Assembly: GCA_958295745.1 (NCBI GenBank)
Contig: OY282370.1
Coordinates: 434,001-498,000, forward strand
DNA length: 64,000 nt
Direction of reading: 5' to 3'
Origin: an uncultured Acidimicrobiia bacterium
GTDB lineage: Bacteria; Actinomycetota; Acidimicrobiia; Spongiisociales; Spongiisociaceae
Part shown: piece by piece, positions 52,002 through 64,000 of the stretch
Layout of the letters: each line of letters begins with the position of its first letter
Numbering within the stretch: position 1 is the stretch's first letter
Notes under the pieces: model-generated
Told to the model about the DNA's origin: nothing
What the model saw: only the letters and a program-made list of their open reading frames with translations
The model's database searches: none
Translations under genes and position numbers: made by a program

Positions 52002-54197
52002 TCACATCGGGAACCGGATCACCACGTCTCCTTCCAGGTCGGTCCGCCGCACCTCCATCCCGGCTTCCGCCAGCTCGGCGAGCAGCTCGGCGGACGGGTG
52101 GCCGTATCGGTTGGGGCCCACGCTGACCACCGCCACCGAGGCGCCGGTGTCGATCAGCCACCCGGGGTCGGAGGTGGCGGCGCCCTGGTGGGGAACTTTC
52201 AGGACTTGGGTCGGGGGAGGCGCCATCTCGCCTTGCGCGATCCGCTCGACGTCCCCCGACAGCAGGATGCGGTTTCCGCCCAGGGCGGCGAGCACCACGA
52301 TGGACTGGTCGTTGAGGGACGCGTAGCGGCGGATCGGCCCCAGCACCTCCAACCCGATCCCGCCCACCCGGTAGCGGCCCGGCCGGGGGGTGGACACGGC
52401 GGTATGGGCGCGGGCGTCCGCGATGAACTCACCGAACTCCTCCCCCTGACCGGGGAACGGGGCGTACCACATCGCCCCCACCGGGATGGACCCCATCACG
52501 TCGGCGAGGCCCCCGTAGTGGTCGTGGTGGGCATGGGAAACGATCAACAGGTCGATGGCCCGCACCCCGAACCGGGCCAGTCCGTCCCGGAGCAGCAGAC
52601 CGTCGCCGCCCCCGTCCACCAGCACCGTCTCGCCGCCGCCTCCGAGCAAGAGGATGGCGTCGCCCTGCCCCACGTCCAGCGCTGCGAAGGCAGGCCGGAC
52701 CGCGGGCCCGCCGAACAGGCCGGGGCTCAGGGAGACGGTCAGCATCCCGACCGCCGCCGCGCAGGCCAGTACCGCCGCCGGACGGATGGGGCGCCACAGC
52801 GCCGCCGCCCCGATCGACCCCAACAACAGGGAGGCCCACCAGTCGATCTGGGGCAGTCCGGAAGCCGCTTCGGCGATGCCCAGGACCACCTTGGCGGCGG
52901 CCGCACCGGCGGCCGTCACCGGGTCCAACCCGGTCAGGGCTCCGACTCCTCCCAGGCCGGTGGCCGCCGCCACGAAGGGCGCGGCCGTTACGTTGGCCGC
53001 CGGGGACCACAGCGGGATGCTTCCGATCGCCAGCAGCAAGATAGGCGCCACCGCCAGCTGGGCGCCGCAGGAAGCACCCAGTGACGTACCCAGCCAACGC
53101 GGCTTCACCTTCTCGAACCATCCGGATCCGACCATCACCCCGGCGGTGGCCGCCACAGACAGCTGGAAACCCAAGCTGAAGGCCAGCTCGGGGGCGGCCA
53201 AGATCAGCAGACCCACCCCCGCCGCCAGCACCCGCCAGATGTCGGGGCGCAGCCCGAACGCCCGGGCCGTCAGCACCAGCCCGGCCATGACGGCCGCCCG
53301 CATCACCGAAGGATCCGGGCCGATCAGCAGCACGAAGAAACCCAGCCCGCTCAGGCCGAGCGCGGCGCGGCGGCGGGAGCTCCAGCCGAGCGGACCGCTC
53401 AGCAGGAACAGGGCGCCCAGGAACAGCGCCACATTGCTGCCCGAAACCGCCACGAAGTGGGATAGTCCGGCTCGGCGCATCTGCTCGACCTCCACCTTCT
53501 GGAGATGAGCCGTATGGCCCAGCAGGAACCCGGCCAGCAGGGCGCGCCCCCGGTCCGTCTCCGGCCTCAGACGGTCGAGGATCAGCGAACGCACCTCGGC
53601 CGCCTTCCGCCCCGCCCAACCCCCGCCTCGACCGGCGGAGCGGACCTCCTCCACCTCCCCGCTCCATAGGGCCCGACGACCCGGCCCGCCTCGGTCTTCG
53701 CCGTCAGGCAGCGGCGTCATCACCGTGGCCGCCCACCAGAGGCTCGATCGCTGCCAGTGTGAGATGTCTCCCCGCAGCCAACCCACCGGGCCGTCCCAGG
53801 GCCGGCGGCGCCCTTCCTCCTCCACGGCCAGCACCCGCACCGGCGCCCACCCGTCGTTCCCCTCACCTCCCCCGTCCGACAGGGCTTCCACCAGCAGCGT
53901 CACCTCACCGGCGGGAAGCTCGGCCTCCCGCATCATTTCATGGCGGGCGTCGGCCAGGAGACCGGCCGTCATGCCCACGGCGCCCAGCCCTATCACCAGC
54001 GCCGCGGTCCACCTCCGGGTCAGAGCCGCCAGCCCCGCCAGCCCTATCACCAGCGCCGCCGGACGCCAGCCGAAACGCATTCCGAGGGCGGCGCCGGCCC
54101 ATACCGCTCCGGCCCCCGCCAGATACAGGCGGGCATGCCTGTCGGGGAACCGGCCCGGCAAGAGGGACCTTCCGGCGGCTGCGGGCCTCGTCGACAA
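52002..54197 (-). CDS. comEC: ComEC/Rec2-type DNA internalisation protein
   Basis: 731-aa membrane protein of the competence channel: an N-terminal DUF4131-like part, the Competence domain (about 220-470) with HFVAVSGSNVALFLGALFLL and ILLIGPDPS-like segments, and a C-terminal metallo-beta-lactamase domain with SHAHHDHYGG and LLSGDVE. Family role: import of single-stranded DNA, with the MBL domain thought to degrade the other strand. Start MSTRPAAAGR follows comEA by about 25 bp. Natural transformation also needs pilus genes not present in this window. Confidence 0.92.
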   Translation of the reverse strand: MSTRPAAAGRSLLPGRFPDRHARLYLAGAGAVWAGAALGMRFGWRPAALVIGLAGLAALTRRWTAALVIGLGAVGMTAGLLADARHEMMREAELPAGEVTLLVEALSDGGGEGNDGWAPVRVLAVEEEGRRRPWDGPVGWLRGDISHWQRSSLWWAATVMTPLPDGEDRGGPGRRALWSGEVEEVRSAGRGGGWAGRKAAEVRSLILDRLRPETDRGRALLAGFLLGHTAHLQKVEVEQMRRAGLSHFVAVSGSNVALFLGALFLLSGPLGWSSRRRAALGLSGLGFFVLLIGPDPSVMRAAVMAGLVLTARAFGLRPDIWRVLAAGVGLLILAAPELAFSLGFQLSVAATAGVMVGSGWFEKVKPRWLGTSLGASCGAQLAVAPILLLAIGSIPLWSPAANVTAAPFVAAATGLGGVGALTGLDPVTAAGAAAAKVVLGIAEAASGLPQIDWWASLLLGSIGAAALWRPIRPAAVLACAAAVGMLTVSLSPGLFGGPAVRPAFAALDVGQGDAILLLGGGGETVLVDGGGDGLLLRDGLARFGVRAIDLLIVSHAHHDHYGGLADVMGSIPVGAMWYAPFPGQGEEFGEFIADARAHTAVSTPRPGRYRVGGIGLEVLGPIRRYASLNDQSIVVLAALGGNRILLSGDVERIAQGEMAPPPTQVLKVPHQGAATSDPGWLIDTGASVAVVSVGPNRYGHPSAELLAELAEAGMEVRRTDLEGDVVIRFPM

Positions 54198-54221
54198 GAG
54201 GTCTCCGGTCCGGCGGCGGGG

Positions 54222-54899
54222 CTAGGGGTGCACCGCGGCGTAATCGCGAAGGCCGGCCAGCTTCCCCTCGCCGATTCCCGGTACGTCCAACAGATCCTCC
54301 AGGGATTGGAAGCTGCCGTGGGTTTCTCGGTGGGCCGCGATCCGCAGGGCCAGCACCTCGCCCACTCCCGGCAGCCGTGTCAGCTGATCGACCTCCGCCC
54401 GGTTCACGTCGATCGGAAAGTCTCGGGCGCCCGTTCCGTGAGAAACGGCGGCACCGGCCGGGCCGTCGTCCTTCCACGGGACCACCAGGTGCATCCCGTC
54501 GGTCACCTCGGCGGCCAGGTTGATGCTTCCCAGCCGCCCTCCGGAGCGGGCGCCCCCGGCCGCGGCGATGGCGTCCGCCGCCCTGCTGCCTTCGGGGAGC
54601 GACACCAGCCCCGGCGCGGTAACCGCCCCGGACACATGCACGGTTACCAGGGCGGGCGCCGGGGGCGGAGCAGCAGTCGCAGCCGGGGCAGCCGCGGCCG
54701 AGGGAACGACGGCGGGGGCCGCAGGGGCCATGGGATGATCCGGACGCCGCCATAGGGCGAACAGCATCGTGAACAGAAGGCCGGCCCCCACCACCAAGGC
54801 CGCCGCCTGCCAGTGAACGGGAATATCCGGCAACCGGCGCCCCGGCCCGGGCCGGTGAGGTGTATCCGTCAGGTCGGGTATCTCTGGCCTTTCGGGCAT
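54222..54899 (-). CDS. comEA: ComEA-like DNA-binding protein
   Basis: 225 aa. One membrane anchor (about 45-62), an Ala/Pro linker, an SLBB domain (VTVHVSGAVTAPGLVSLPEG) and a C-terminal double helix-hairpin-helix (LTRLPGVGEVLALRI; LLDVPGIGEGKLAGL) that binds double-stranded DNA. It acts on the outer face of the membrane, feeding ComEC. ATG at 54899 is chosen; a TTG 14 codons earlier is an alternative. Confidence 0.92.
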   Translation of the reverse strand: MPERPEIPDLTDTPHRPGPGRRLPDIPVHWQAAALVVGAGLLFTMLFALWRRPDHPMAPAAPAVVPSAAAAPAATAAPPPAPALVTVHVSGAVTAPGLVSLPEGSRAADAIAAAGGARSGGRLGSINLAAEVTDGMHLVVPWKDDGPAGAAVSHGTGARDFPIDVNRAEVDQLTRLPGVGEVLALRIAAHRETHGSFQSLEDLLDVPGIGEGKLAGLRDYAAVHP

Positions 54900-55075
54900 A
54901 TCGTTGTCTTTCGATAGAAAGCCTCTGCTTTTTTGTATCAAAAATAAGTGGTATCGGGAAGGGGTTTGTTTGCGGTATTCGTGTTATCGGGGGCATATTC
55001 CCCGGGGGACGAACATGAAACACCCGCCCGGCTACCCTGAGCCGATCTCCACCGGCGCGCCGCGAGAGGGTTGTT

Positions 55076-55963
55076 TTGCTGTTCCTGGACGGTCTCGAGA
55101 AGCACTATGGGGAGATCGCGGCATTGGACGGGTGCGGGATCACCGTCCCGACCGGCCGGATGGTGGGCTTCCTCGGACCGAACGGGTCGGGCAAGACCAC
55201 CGCCATGCGGGCCGTCTTCGGTCTGGTGCGGCTCGACGCCGGACGGGTGACCTGGAAGGGCCGCCCGGTGTCGAATGAGGACCGGCTTCGGTTCGGGTAC
55301 ATGCCCGAAGTACGCGGGCTGTACCCCCGCATGAAGGTGCGCGACCAGATCGTCTATCTGGGGCGGCTGCACGGGATGGAGCGCAGCGCAGCCGCCGAAG
55401 CCGCCGACCGCTGGATCGAACGGGTGGGGCTGGGGGAACGGTCCGGTTCCCGGATCGAGGAGCTGTCCCACGGAAACCAACAGAGGGTCCAGCTGGTGGC
55501 GGCCCTGGTGCATGACCCGGAGCTGCTGGTGCTCGACGAACCCTTCAGCGGCCTGGACCCCCTGGGAATAGAGGAAATGGCCGGAATCCTCCGCCGGCGG
55601 GCCGACTCCGGGGCGGCGGTACTGTTCTCGAGCCACCAGCTCGACCTAGTGGAAGGGCTGTGCGACGACGTGGCCATCATCGACCGGGGCCGGGTGGTCC
55701 TGGCCGGAGAGGTGCGGGCGCTCAAAGACCGTTCCTCCCGCCGCCGGCTGGAGCTGGACCTGGACGGGGCGGACGCGTCCGCCCTCCGCATCGACGGCAT
55801 CGAGGCATTGGAATCGCGGGGAACCCGCCACACCATGCTGGTGCCCGCCGACACCGACGTCTACGGCCTTCTCACCTCCCTCCGAACGCAGGGAAGGATC
55901 AGGGAGTTCTCCTACCGCCCTCCCACCCTGTCGGACATGTTCAAGGAGGCGGTGGGGAGATGA
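55076..55963 (+). CDS. ABC-2 exporter ATP-binding protein (NatA-like)
   Basis: 295-aa ATPase. Walker A is GPNGSGKT (34-41), the signature LSHGNQQRV has His in place of the second Gly, Walker B is LLVLDEPFSGLD, and the switch His lies in SSHQLDL. A C-terminal DUF4162-like tail follows. It starts at TTG with GAGAGGG upstream. It overlaps the permease by ATGA (55960-55963). Relatives export Na+, antibiotics or lipids. The 176-bp gap upstream is AT-rich and shared with divergent comEA. Confidence 0.85.
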   Translation: MLFLDGLEKHYGEIAALDGCGITVPTGRMVGFLGPNGSGKTTAMRAVFGLVRLDAGRVTWKGRPVSNEDRLRFGYMPEVRGLYPRMKVRDQIVYLGRLHGMERSAAAEAADRWIERVGLGERSGSRIEELSHGNQQRVQLVAALVHDPELLVLDEPFSGLDPLGIEEMAGILRRRADSGAAVLFSSHQLDLVEGLCDDVAIIDRGRVVLAGEVRALKDRSSRRRLELDLDGADASALRIDGIEALESRGTRHTMLVPADTDVYGLLTSLRTQGRIREFSYRPPTLSDMFKEAVGR

Positions 55964-57159
55964 GCGCCTTTCGCTCGATCAGGTTGGTCACCATGCGCGA
56001 GCTGCGTGAACGGGGTCTCAGCAAGTCCTATCTCATAAGCTGGTTGGTGCTGGTGATCCTGATCGGGGCGGGGTTCACCATCCCAGCACTGCTGTTGGGC
56101 GGGGAAGACGAGCAGACCTACCGGGTGGGCCTGGTCGGGGCGGGGGGGCAGAGCATCGTGGAGACGGCCCGGGCGATGACGGCGGAGGCCGACCCGCCCG
56201 TCCGCATCGAAGCGTCCGCTTGGCCTGACCGCGCCGCCGCCGAGCGGGCGGTGTCCGAGGAGGAGCTGGACGCGGCCTTGGTGGACGGAACCGGCCTGAT
56301 CGTGGAGGAAGCCGGAGGGCGGCTGCAGAACCTGCTCGACCAGGCGGCCTCGATGAACCGGCTGGAAGAGCTGGTGTCCTCGGGCCAAGCCTCCGAACAG
56401 GTGATCCCGTTGCTGACGGGCCGGGTTCTGGAGGTTGCCCAAACCACTCCGCCGGGCGAGGGAGAGGCCGAGACCCGGCGGTCCTTCATCAGCCAAGGTG
56501 CCCTGGTGCTGCTGTTCATGGCGATCATGATGACGGGATCCTGGGTGCTGATGGGGGTGACGGAGGAAAAGACCAGCCGGGTGGCGGAGGTGCTGCTGGC
56601 CGCGGTCCGGCCCTGGCAGATACTGGTGGGAAAGATCCTGGGGGTGGGCATCCTGGGCCTGCTCCAGTTCGGGATCCTGGTAGGCGGGATCGTCCTGGGG
56701 ATCCGGCTCGTATTCGACGCCTCACTGATCTCCGATATCGACGCCGGGCTCTTCGCCGCCCTGCTGGTCTGGTTCGTGCTCGGCTACTCCCTATACGCAA
56801 TCGGCTACGCAGCGGTGGGGGCGATAGCCCCGCGCCCCGAGGACGCCCAGAACGCCGCCTTCCCCATGACGATGATCTCGATGATCGGTTACTTCGTCAG
56901 CATCATCCATGTGGCCAACAATCCCGGCTCCACCCTTTCCGCCGTTCTGTCGTTCATACCGCCCACCGCCCCCTTCGTGGTGCCCGTGCGGGCGGTGTCC
57001 GACTCGATCCCCCTATGGCAGCAGGCCGTGGCGGCGGCGGTCATGATCGGCTTCGCCTTCTGGCTGCTCCGCACGGCGGGCAAGATATACGCTGGCGGGA
57101 TGTTCAAATATCAGAGCCGGGTCAAGCTGCGGGAGGCCTTCCGCTCCGCCGAGTTCTGA
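55960..57159 (+). CDS. ABC-2 type permease (NatB/YhaP-like)
   Basis: 399-aa integral membrane exporter. One N-terminal membrane helix (about 25-45) is followed by an extracytoplasmic domain of about 140 residues and a five- to six-helix C-terminal core with [21 protein letters not shown], the NatB-type signature. The start ATG overlaps the ATPase stop, so the two subunits are translationally coupled. The substrate is unknown. The methylase gene begins 64 bp downstream on the same strand. Confidence 0.85.
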   Translation: MSAFRSIRLVTMRELRERGLSKSYLISWLVLVILIGAGFTIPALLLGGEDEQTYRVGLVGAGGQSIVETARAMTAEADPPVRIEASAWPDRAAAERAVSEEELDAALVDGTGLIVEEAGGRLQNLLDQAASMNRLEELVSSGQASEQVIPLLTGRVLEVAQTTPPGEGEAETRRSFISQGALVLLFMAIMMTGSWVLMGVTEEKTSRVAEVLLAAVRPWQILVGKILGVGILGLLQFGILVGGIVLGIRLVFDASLISDIDAGLFAALLVWFVLGYSLYAIGYAAVGAIAPRPEDAQNAAFPMTMISMIGYFVSIIHVANNPGSTLSAVLSFIPPTAPFVVPVRAVSDSIPLWQQAVAAAVMIGFAFWLLRTAGKIYAGGMFKYQSRVKLREAFRSAEF

Positions 57160-57223
57160 GCCGGCCGGGGTTCCGTGCGGGGGGTACGCTCATGGCGCTG
57201 CGGTGCGGAGGAAGGGCGGCAGG

Positions 57224-60023
<2,800 letters not shown>

Positions 60024-60143
60024 GAAGGGTTCAGGCGTCCGGCGAAGACAGCGGGCGGCATCCCTGTTCCGGAAAGGTCGCGAAAAAAATCCTTGTTCAG
60101 AGTTCGTTGAAGGGTGATAGCGGTTCGTTTTGTCACAGACCTA

Positions 60144-60152
60144 TGTTATAAT
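60144..60152 (+). promoter_or_regulatory. Extended -10 promoter element before the HNH gene
   Basis: TGTTATAAT combines a consensus -10 hexamer (60147-60152) with the upstream TG of extended -10 promoters. It sits about 10 nt before the ATG at 60162, so the transcript would have an almost absent leader, matching the lack of a ribosome-binding site. TTGTCA at 60130 is too close to serve as a normal -35. Confidence 0.5.
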
Positions 60153-60161
60153 TACAAACAG

Positions 60162-61778
60162 ATGTTCGATTACATGAGGGACCACCCACCCACCGAAGGG
60201 CTCACCGTCGAGCACCGGTCCGCCCCCGCCGCCGACACGGACGGGGAAGCGGCCGGGCCGTCGGTCTCCGCCGCCGACTATGGAGAGCAGGCGCCTGCCT
60301 CCGGCAACGGCACCGGCGGCGACAACAGCGGCGGGCCTTGGGACGGCAGCTGGCTCGCGGCGTATATGAGCGGCTATCAGAAACAGCGGCAGCAGGTGTA
60401 CGACCGGGTGCGGCGTCTGGTAGGCAGCCCGGACGTGTTTGCCCGCAGCCTGGCGGAGCGCCGGGACGCAGAGGACGCCAAAGCCGAGGCGGGGCTGGTC
60501 AGAGCCCAGGCCGGGATCAGCCGCAGCCAAGGCGACCAGCTCGGCTGGCTCAAAACTCTCATCCACAACGGCGGCGCCGCCCGGTTCGGATACCGCAACC
60601 CGGTGGACATGACCGCCGCCCTGCTGGATGTGCACCGGGAGACCGCCAAGGATCTGGTTTACCTGGCGGAACGGATCAGCGACTACACCATCGGACAGAT
60701 CCGGGAAGGCCGCCTGTCATACGTGAGGGTGTTGGAAGAGACCCGCCTCCGCGAGGCGGGCGCCACATTCGAGCAGATCGAACAGACCCGCCGCTTCGAC
60801 CTGGGCCGGGTGCGGCGCTTCTGGCAGAAGCTGCGGAAGATGACCCGCACCGACGAGAAGAAGATATTCAACAGCCAGTATGTCAGTTTCCAGCCTTCGT
60901 TGGACGGGTCGCACTATCGGATGTCGGGTATGTTGGGCGGCTACGAAGGCGAGATCTGCCGCAAAGCTCTGGAGCAACGCGCCGACAAGGTCATACCCCC
61001 CAACATCGAGGAAGGCCGGCCTGATGCGGGGTTGCGGCGGGCGCTGGCCCTCACCACCCTCTGCCAAGACGAGCTCGACCAAACCAGCCCCTCCACGGGT
61101 CAGACCTCCGCCGGAGCAGACAGCAACGGCGGCTGGGCGGAGACGGACGAAACCGAATGGGCCGGCCGGCGCGCCGCCGACCATGCGGATGAGACCGATG
61201 AGACCATCCGCTCGGACGGATACACCCCCGCCGCGACCCCGCACCCTCCCCGCCCCGCCGAAACACCCGACCCTGCAGGCCGGAACCGCCGTGAGCCGCT
61301 GCTCATGGTGGTAGCCGACCAGATCCTCGCCGAGGCGTCAGGCTGCGAGCAAGGCGTCAACATGCTCGCCGGACCGCGGGTCGGACCCGACACCGTGGAC
61401 CTCATCCAATGTACGGGACGCACCGAACACATCACCATCACCCCGGACGACATCACCAGCCGCCGAACAGCCCGACAGATTCGCCCCGGCCTGCGAAGGG
61501 CGGTGCTGGCCCGTGACGACGGGTGCACCATCGACGGCTGTTACAACACCTACCGGCTCCAAGTGCACCACATCACCCCCCGTTCCCAAGGCGGCGATAA
61601 CTCCCCCGGCAACCTCGCGACATTGTGCTGGTACCACCATCACGCGGCCATACATCGACAAGGACTCCAACTCGACCCCCGCTCACCTCCGCACCGGCGG
61701 CGGCTCATCCGACCTCGACCAGCCGAGCGGCATCATCCGCCGCCTTCCCTGCTCGCCCACCTCCTAAAAGCCGGATAA
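60162..61778 (+). CDS. DUF222 / HNH endonuclease domain protein
   Basis: 538 aa. The N-terminal 70 residues are low-complexity, then a helical DUF222-like region (about 80-330), an acidic disordered linker (about 330-400), and a C-terminal HNH nuclease core RAVLARDDGCTIDGC...VHHITPRSQGG...NLATLCWYHH. The CxxxxC/C pattern suggests a zinc-stabilised fold. Such proteins are abundant, often multicopy, in Actinobacteria; their function is unsettled, with possible mobile-element or defence links. The ATG at 60162 follows a TATAAT box by 9 nt, implying a near-leaderless mRNA; upstream in-frame codons would place the start inside the promoter. Confidence 0.82.
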   Translation: MFDYMRDHPPTEGLTVEHRSAPAADTDGEAAGPSVSAADYGEQAPASGNGTGGDNSGGPWDGSWLAAYMSGYQKQRQQVYDRVRRLVGSPDVFARSLAERRDAEDAKAEAGLVRAQAGISRSQGDQLGWLKTLIHNGGAARFGYRNPVDMTAALLDVHRETAKDLVYLAERISDYTIGQIREGRLSYVRVLEETRLREAGATFEQIEQTRRFDLGRVRRFWQKLRKMTRTDEKKIFNSQYVSFQPSLDGSHYRMSGMLGGYEGEICRKALEQRADKVIPPNIEEGRPDAGLRRALALTTLCQDELDQTSPSTGQTSAGADSNGGWAETDETEWAGRRAADHADETDETIRSDGYTPAATPHPPRPAETPDPAGRNRREPLLMVVADQILAEASGCEQGVNMLAGPRVGPDTVDLIQCTGRTEHITITPDDITSRRTARQIRPGLRRAVLARDDGCTIDGCYNTYRLQVHHITPRSQGGDNSPGNLATLCWYHHHAAIHRQGLQLDPRSPPHRRRLIRPRPAERHHPPPSLLAHLLKAG

Positions 61779-61832
61779 CACTCGGCCCGAATCGGCCCGG
61801 GTTCCAGCCCGGATCAGCATGGACCGGTTCGG

Positions 61833-64000
61833 TCAGACCACCAGGTTGATCAGCTTGGGGCGGCGGTCCACGACCCGGCGGATCTCGGCGCCGGCGAGGA
61901 AGCGCTCCACGTTGCCGGCCGATGCGGCCAGGGCGACGGCGTCTTCTGCGGAGATATCCACCGGCACATCCAAACGGGCCCGCACCTTGCCGTTCACCTG
62001 CACCACCATCGTCACCGTCTCCTCGGCCGCCAGATCCGCATCAGCGGCGGGCCACGGCTCGATGTGGATGCTCGAGTCATGGCCGAGCATCCGCCATACT
62101 TCCTCGGAGACGTACGGGGCGATGGGTGCCAGCAGCAGGACCATGGCCTCCAACGCCTCCCGCCATACCTCATCGTCGACGTTCCGGGCGGCCCGCGCCT
62201 CGTTCATGGTGTTCCGCAGCTTCATCAGCTCGGCCACCGCCGTGTTCCATCGGAAGGACTCCATGTCCTCCCCCACCTTGATGATCGCTTGGTGCACCCG
62301 CCGCCGGAGGGCCGCGACGGCGGCCGGGTCGATCTCCCCAGGCCGGTAGTCCGCGCCTCCCAGCCTCCACACGTCGGCGATGAAGCGCTGCGCCCCCCGG
62401 ATACCGCGGCTGTCCCAGGGGCCGCCCTTCTCCCATTCGAAGGCGAACATCAGATAGGTGCGCACCGTATCGGCGCCGTATACCTCCACCAGATCATCGG
62501 GGTTGACCACGTTCCCGCGGGATTTGGACATACGCTGGACATCCAGGCGGTGCCGGAGCTGGGCCACGTTGTTCTCTCCGGGAATGTCCGGTATCTCCAC
62601 GACCGCCCCTTCGGGCACCTCCACGGTCACCGGCCCGCCATCCCCAGCGGGCTGCACCCGCAGGATCCGTTCGGTGCGGCCCACGATCTCGCCCGCCGCC
62701 GCTCCCCCGGCGCCCTCGGACAGTTCGGCCGGGCCGGCCACAGCCCGCACCGACGAAGCTATCACCCGCCCGCCCTCGGTTCGGCCTTCCACCACCACCA
62801 GGTCGCCGCTCCGCTCCTCCCCCAACACCTGGCCCTGGTTGCGGAGCATGATCATCGGTTCGTCGAACAGGCCCTCGGGATCCCGTCCGTGCGCCCTCAT
62901 GTCGGCGGCGGCGTCATCGAACACGCCCATGTCCCGCAGCGCCTTGGTGAAGAACCTGGTGTACATGAGGTGCATCACCGCGTGCTCGGCGCCGCCGGTG
63001 TAGACGTCGACCGGAAGCCAGTAGGCCGCCTCCTCGGGATCGAAGGGCGCCCGGTCATAGTCGGGGCTCAGGTAGCGGAGCTGATACCACGACGAACACA
63101 TGAACGTGTCCATGGTGTCGGTCTCCCTGGTGGCGGGGCGGCCCTGTGAGTCGGTCGTGTTCAGGAACTTCTCGTAGTAGGTGAGCGGGCTCCGGCCGGT
63201 GGGCATGAACTCAACATCCTCCGGCAGCTCCACCGGAAGATGGTCGTCGGGAACCGCCTCGACCTTCCCGTCCTGGCGGTACACCACCGGAATCGGGCTC
63301 CCCCAATAGCGCTGGCGGCTGATCAACCAATCGCGCAGGCGGTACTGGACGGCGCCTTCTCCATGCCCGCGCTCCTCCAGCCAGTCGATTATGGCTGCCT
63401 TGGCTTCCGCTATGTGCAGGCCGTCGAGGAAGTCCGAGTTGATGGAGGGGCCGTCCCCGTCGTAGGCCTTGCCGTCAAAGCCGTCGGGAGGCCGGACGGT
63501 CCGCACGATCGGCAGGCGGTAGCGCTCGGCGAACTCCCAGTCGCGCTCGTCCTCGCCGGGCACCGCCATTATCGCTCCGGTGCCGTAGCTCATCAGCACG
63601 TAGTCGGATATCCACACCGGGATCCGCTGTCCGGTGACCGGGTTGAGCGCGCAGCCGCCCGTCGATACTCCGGTCTTCTCTCTGGTCAGGTCGGTGCGCT
63701 GCATCTCCGAACGGCGGGCGGCGATGCCCCGGTATTCGTCCACCTTCTCCCGCTGCGCTTCGGTGGTGAGAACATCCACCAAAGGGTGCTCGGGCGCCAG
63801 CACCATGAAGGTGGCGCCGTGCAGGGTGTCGGGGCGGGTGGTGAACACCTCTATCGGGTCGGCCATCTTGACCGGGAACCTGACTCGGGCGCCCGTCGAT
63901 CTTCCGATCCAGTTGGTCTGCATGGCCTTGACCGGCTCGGGCCAGTCGAGCCCCTCGAAGCTCAGCAGCTCCTCCGCGTAGTCGGTGATGCGGTAGAACC
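61833..64000 (-). CDS. leuS: Leucyl-tRNA synthetase (N-terminus beyond window)
   Basis: About 722 C-terminal residues of a class I synthetase charging tRNA-Leu; the frame stays open to the window edge (FYRITDYAEELL near 64000), so the N-terminal HIGH region is outside. Seen are the CP1 editing domain (FTTRPDTLHGATFMVLAPEH, YGTGAIMAVPGEDERD), a catalytic segment with ISRQRYWGSPIP, the leucine-specific insertion, the KMSKS loop as RMSKSRGN, and the anticodon-binding plus C-terminal domains. Convergent with the HNH gene across a 54-bp gap. Confidence 0.96.
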   Translation of the reverse strand, partial: FYRITDYAEELLSFEGLDWPEPVKAMQTNWIGRSTGARVRFPVKMADPIEVFTTRPDTLHGATFMVLAPEHPLVDVLTTEAQREKVDEYRGIAARRSEMQRTDLTREKTGVSTGGCALNPVTGQRIPVWISDYVLMSYGTGAIMAVPGEDERDWEFAERYRLPIVRTVRPPDGFDGKAYDGDGPSINSDFLDGLHIAEAKAAIIDWLEERGHGEGAVQYRLRDWLISRQRYWGSPIPVVYRQDGKVEAVPDDHLPVELPEDVEFMPTGRSPLTYYEKFLNTTDSQGRPATRETDTMDTFMCSSWYQLRYLSPDYDRAPFDPEEAAYWLPVDVYTGGAEHAVMHLMYTRFFTKALRDMGVFDDAAADMRAHGRDPEGLFDEPMIMLRNQGQVLGEERSGDLVVVEGRTEGGRVIASSVRAVAGPAELSEGAGGAAAGEIVGRTERILRVQPAGDGGPVTVEVPEGAVVEIPDIPGENNVAQLRHRLDVQRMSKSRGNVVNPDDLVEVYGADTVRTYLMFAFEWEKGGPWDSRGIRGAQRFIADVWRLGGADYRPGEIDPAAVAALRRRVHQAIIKVGEDMESFRWNTAVAELMKLRNTMNEARAARNVDDEVWREALEAMVLLLAPIAPYVSEEVWRMLGHDSSIHIEPWPAADADLAAEETVTMVVQVNGKVRARLDVPVDISAEDAVALAASAGNVERFLAGAEIRRVVDRRPKLINLVV

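Overview
The window is GC-rich bacterial chromosome (roughly two thirds G+C by eye). It most likely comes from an actinobacterium, probably of the Acidimicrobiia type. The main support is housekeeping gene order: rpoD-dnaG, glycyl-tRNA synthetase, uppS, recO, era, a CBS-domain hemolysin, ybeY, phoH, dnaJ-hrcA, rpsT, holA and comEC-comEA, all close together as in Actinobacteria. A DUF222-HNH endonuclease, a family abundant in that phylum, also points there. The species cannot be named from the sequence.

Layout. (1) 1-4.1 kb: the tail of a probable solute-binding protein, a taurine/nitrate-type ABC importer with two different permeases, and an EamA exporter. (2) 4.1-16.9 kb, mostly minus strand: an orphan antitoxin, three tandem alpha/beta hydrolases translationally coupled to a cyclic amidohydrolase, a second amidohydrolase, a putative glycosidase-like TIM barrel, a D-2-hydroxyacid dehydrogenase, an aminotransferase, a sugar-nucleotide-type epimerase, a second orphan antitoxin, an SMP-30 lactonase, a mutarotase and an orphan OppF-type ATPase. 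(3) 18.0-24.9 kb, plus strand: a tightly overlapping five-gene operon of TPP enzyme, two phosphotriesterase-like hydrolases, a second TPP enzyme and a class III aminotransferase. (4) 24.9-29.9 kb: a lipoprotein, a third phosphotriesterase-like enzyme, an orphan sugar-type ABC ATPase, then lactonase, SDR dehydrogenase and L-rhamnose mutarotase, which together look like the front end of an oxidative deoxyhexose pathway. (5) 30.1-54.9 kb, mostly minus strand: pyruvate kinase, tRNA-Asn and the housekeeping block. It is interrupted by a low-GC island at 37.1-38.4 kb holding a tandem-RDD membrane protein and a decayed transposase. (6) 55.1-61.8 kb, plus strand: an ABC-2 exporter, a DUF1156 adenine methylase and a DUF222-HNH nuclease. 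(7) leuS runs off the right end on the minus strand.

Regions 1-4 read as an accessory catabolic island: uptake systems plus lactonases, amidohydrolases, mutarotases, dehydrogenases, aminotransferases and TPP lyases/ligases for small organic acids and sugars. Substrates cannot be fixed from sequence.

The most striking observation is a perfect (AG)19 dinucleotide tract at 57561-57598 inside the DUF1156 methylase gene. In this copy the tract puts the two halves of the gene out of frame. Gaining one unit or losing two would restore a protein of about 930 residues. This is the signature of a phase-variable ON/OFF DNA methyltransferase. Also notable are a probable ACG start codon on the first TPP enzyme, a PgpH-type c-di-AMP phosphodiesterase with an inserted SdrD/Cna-B-like domain in its extracellular region, and two antitoxin genes without intact toxins.
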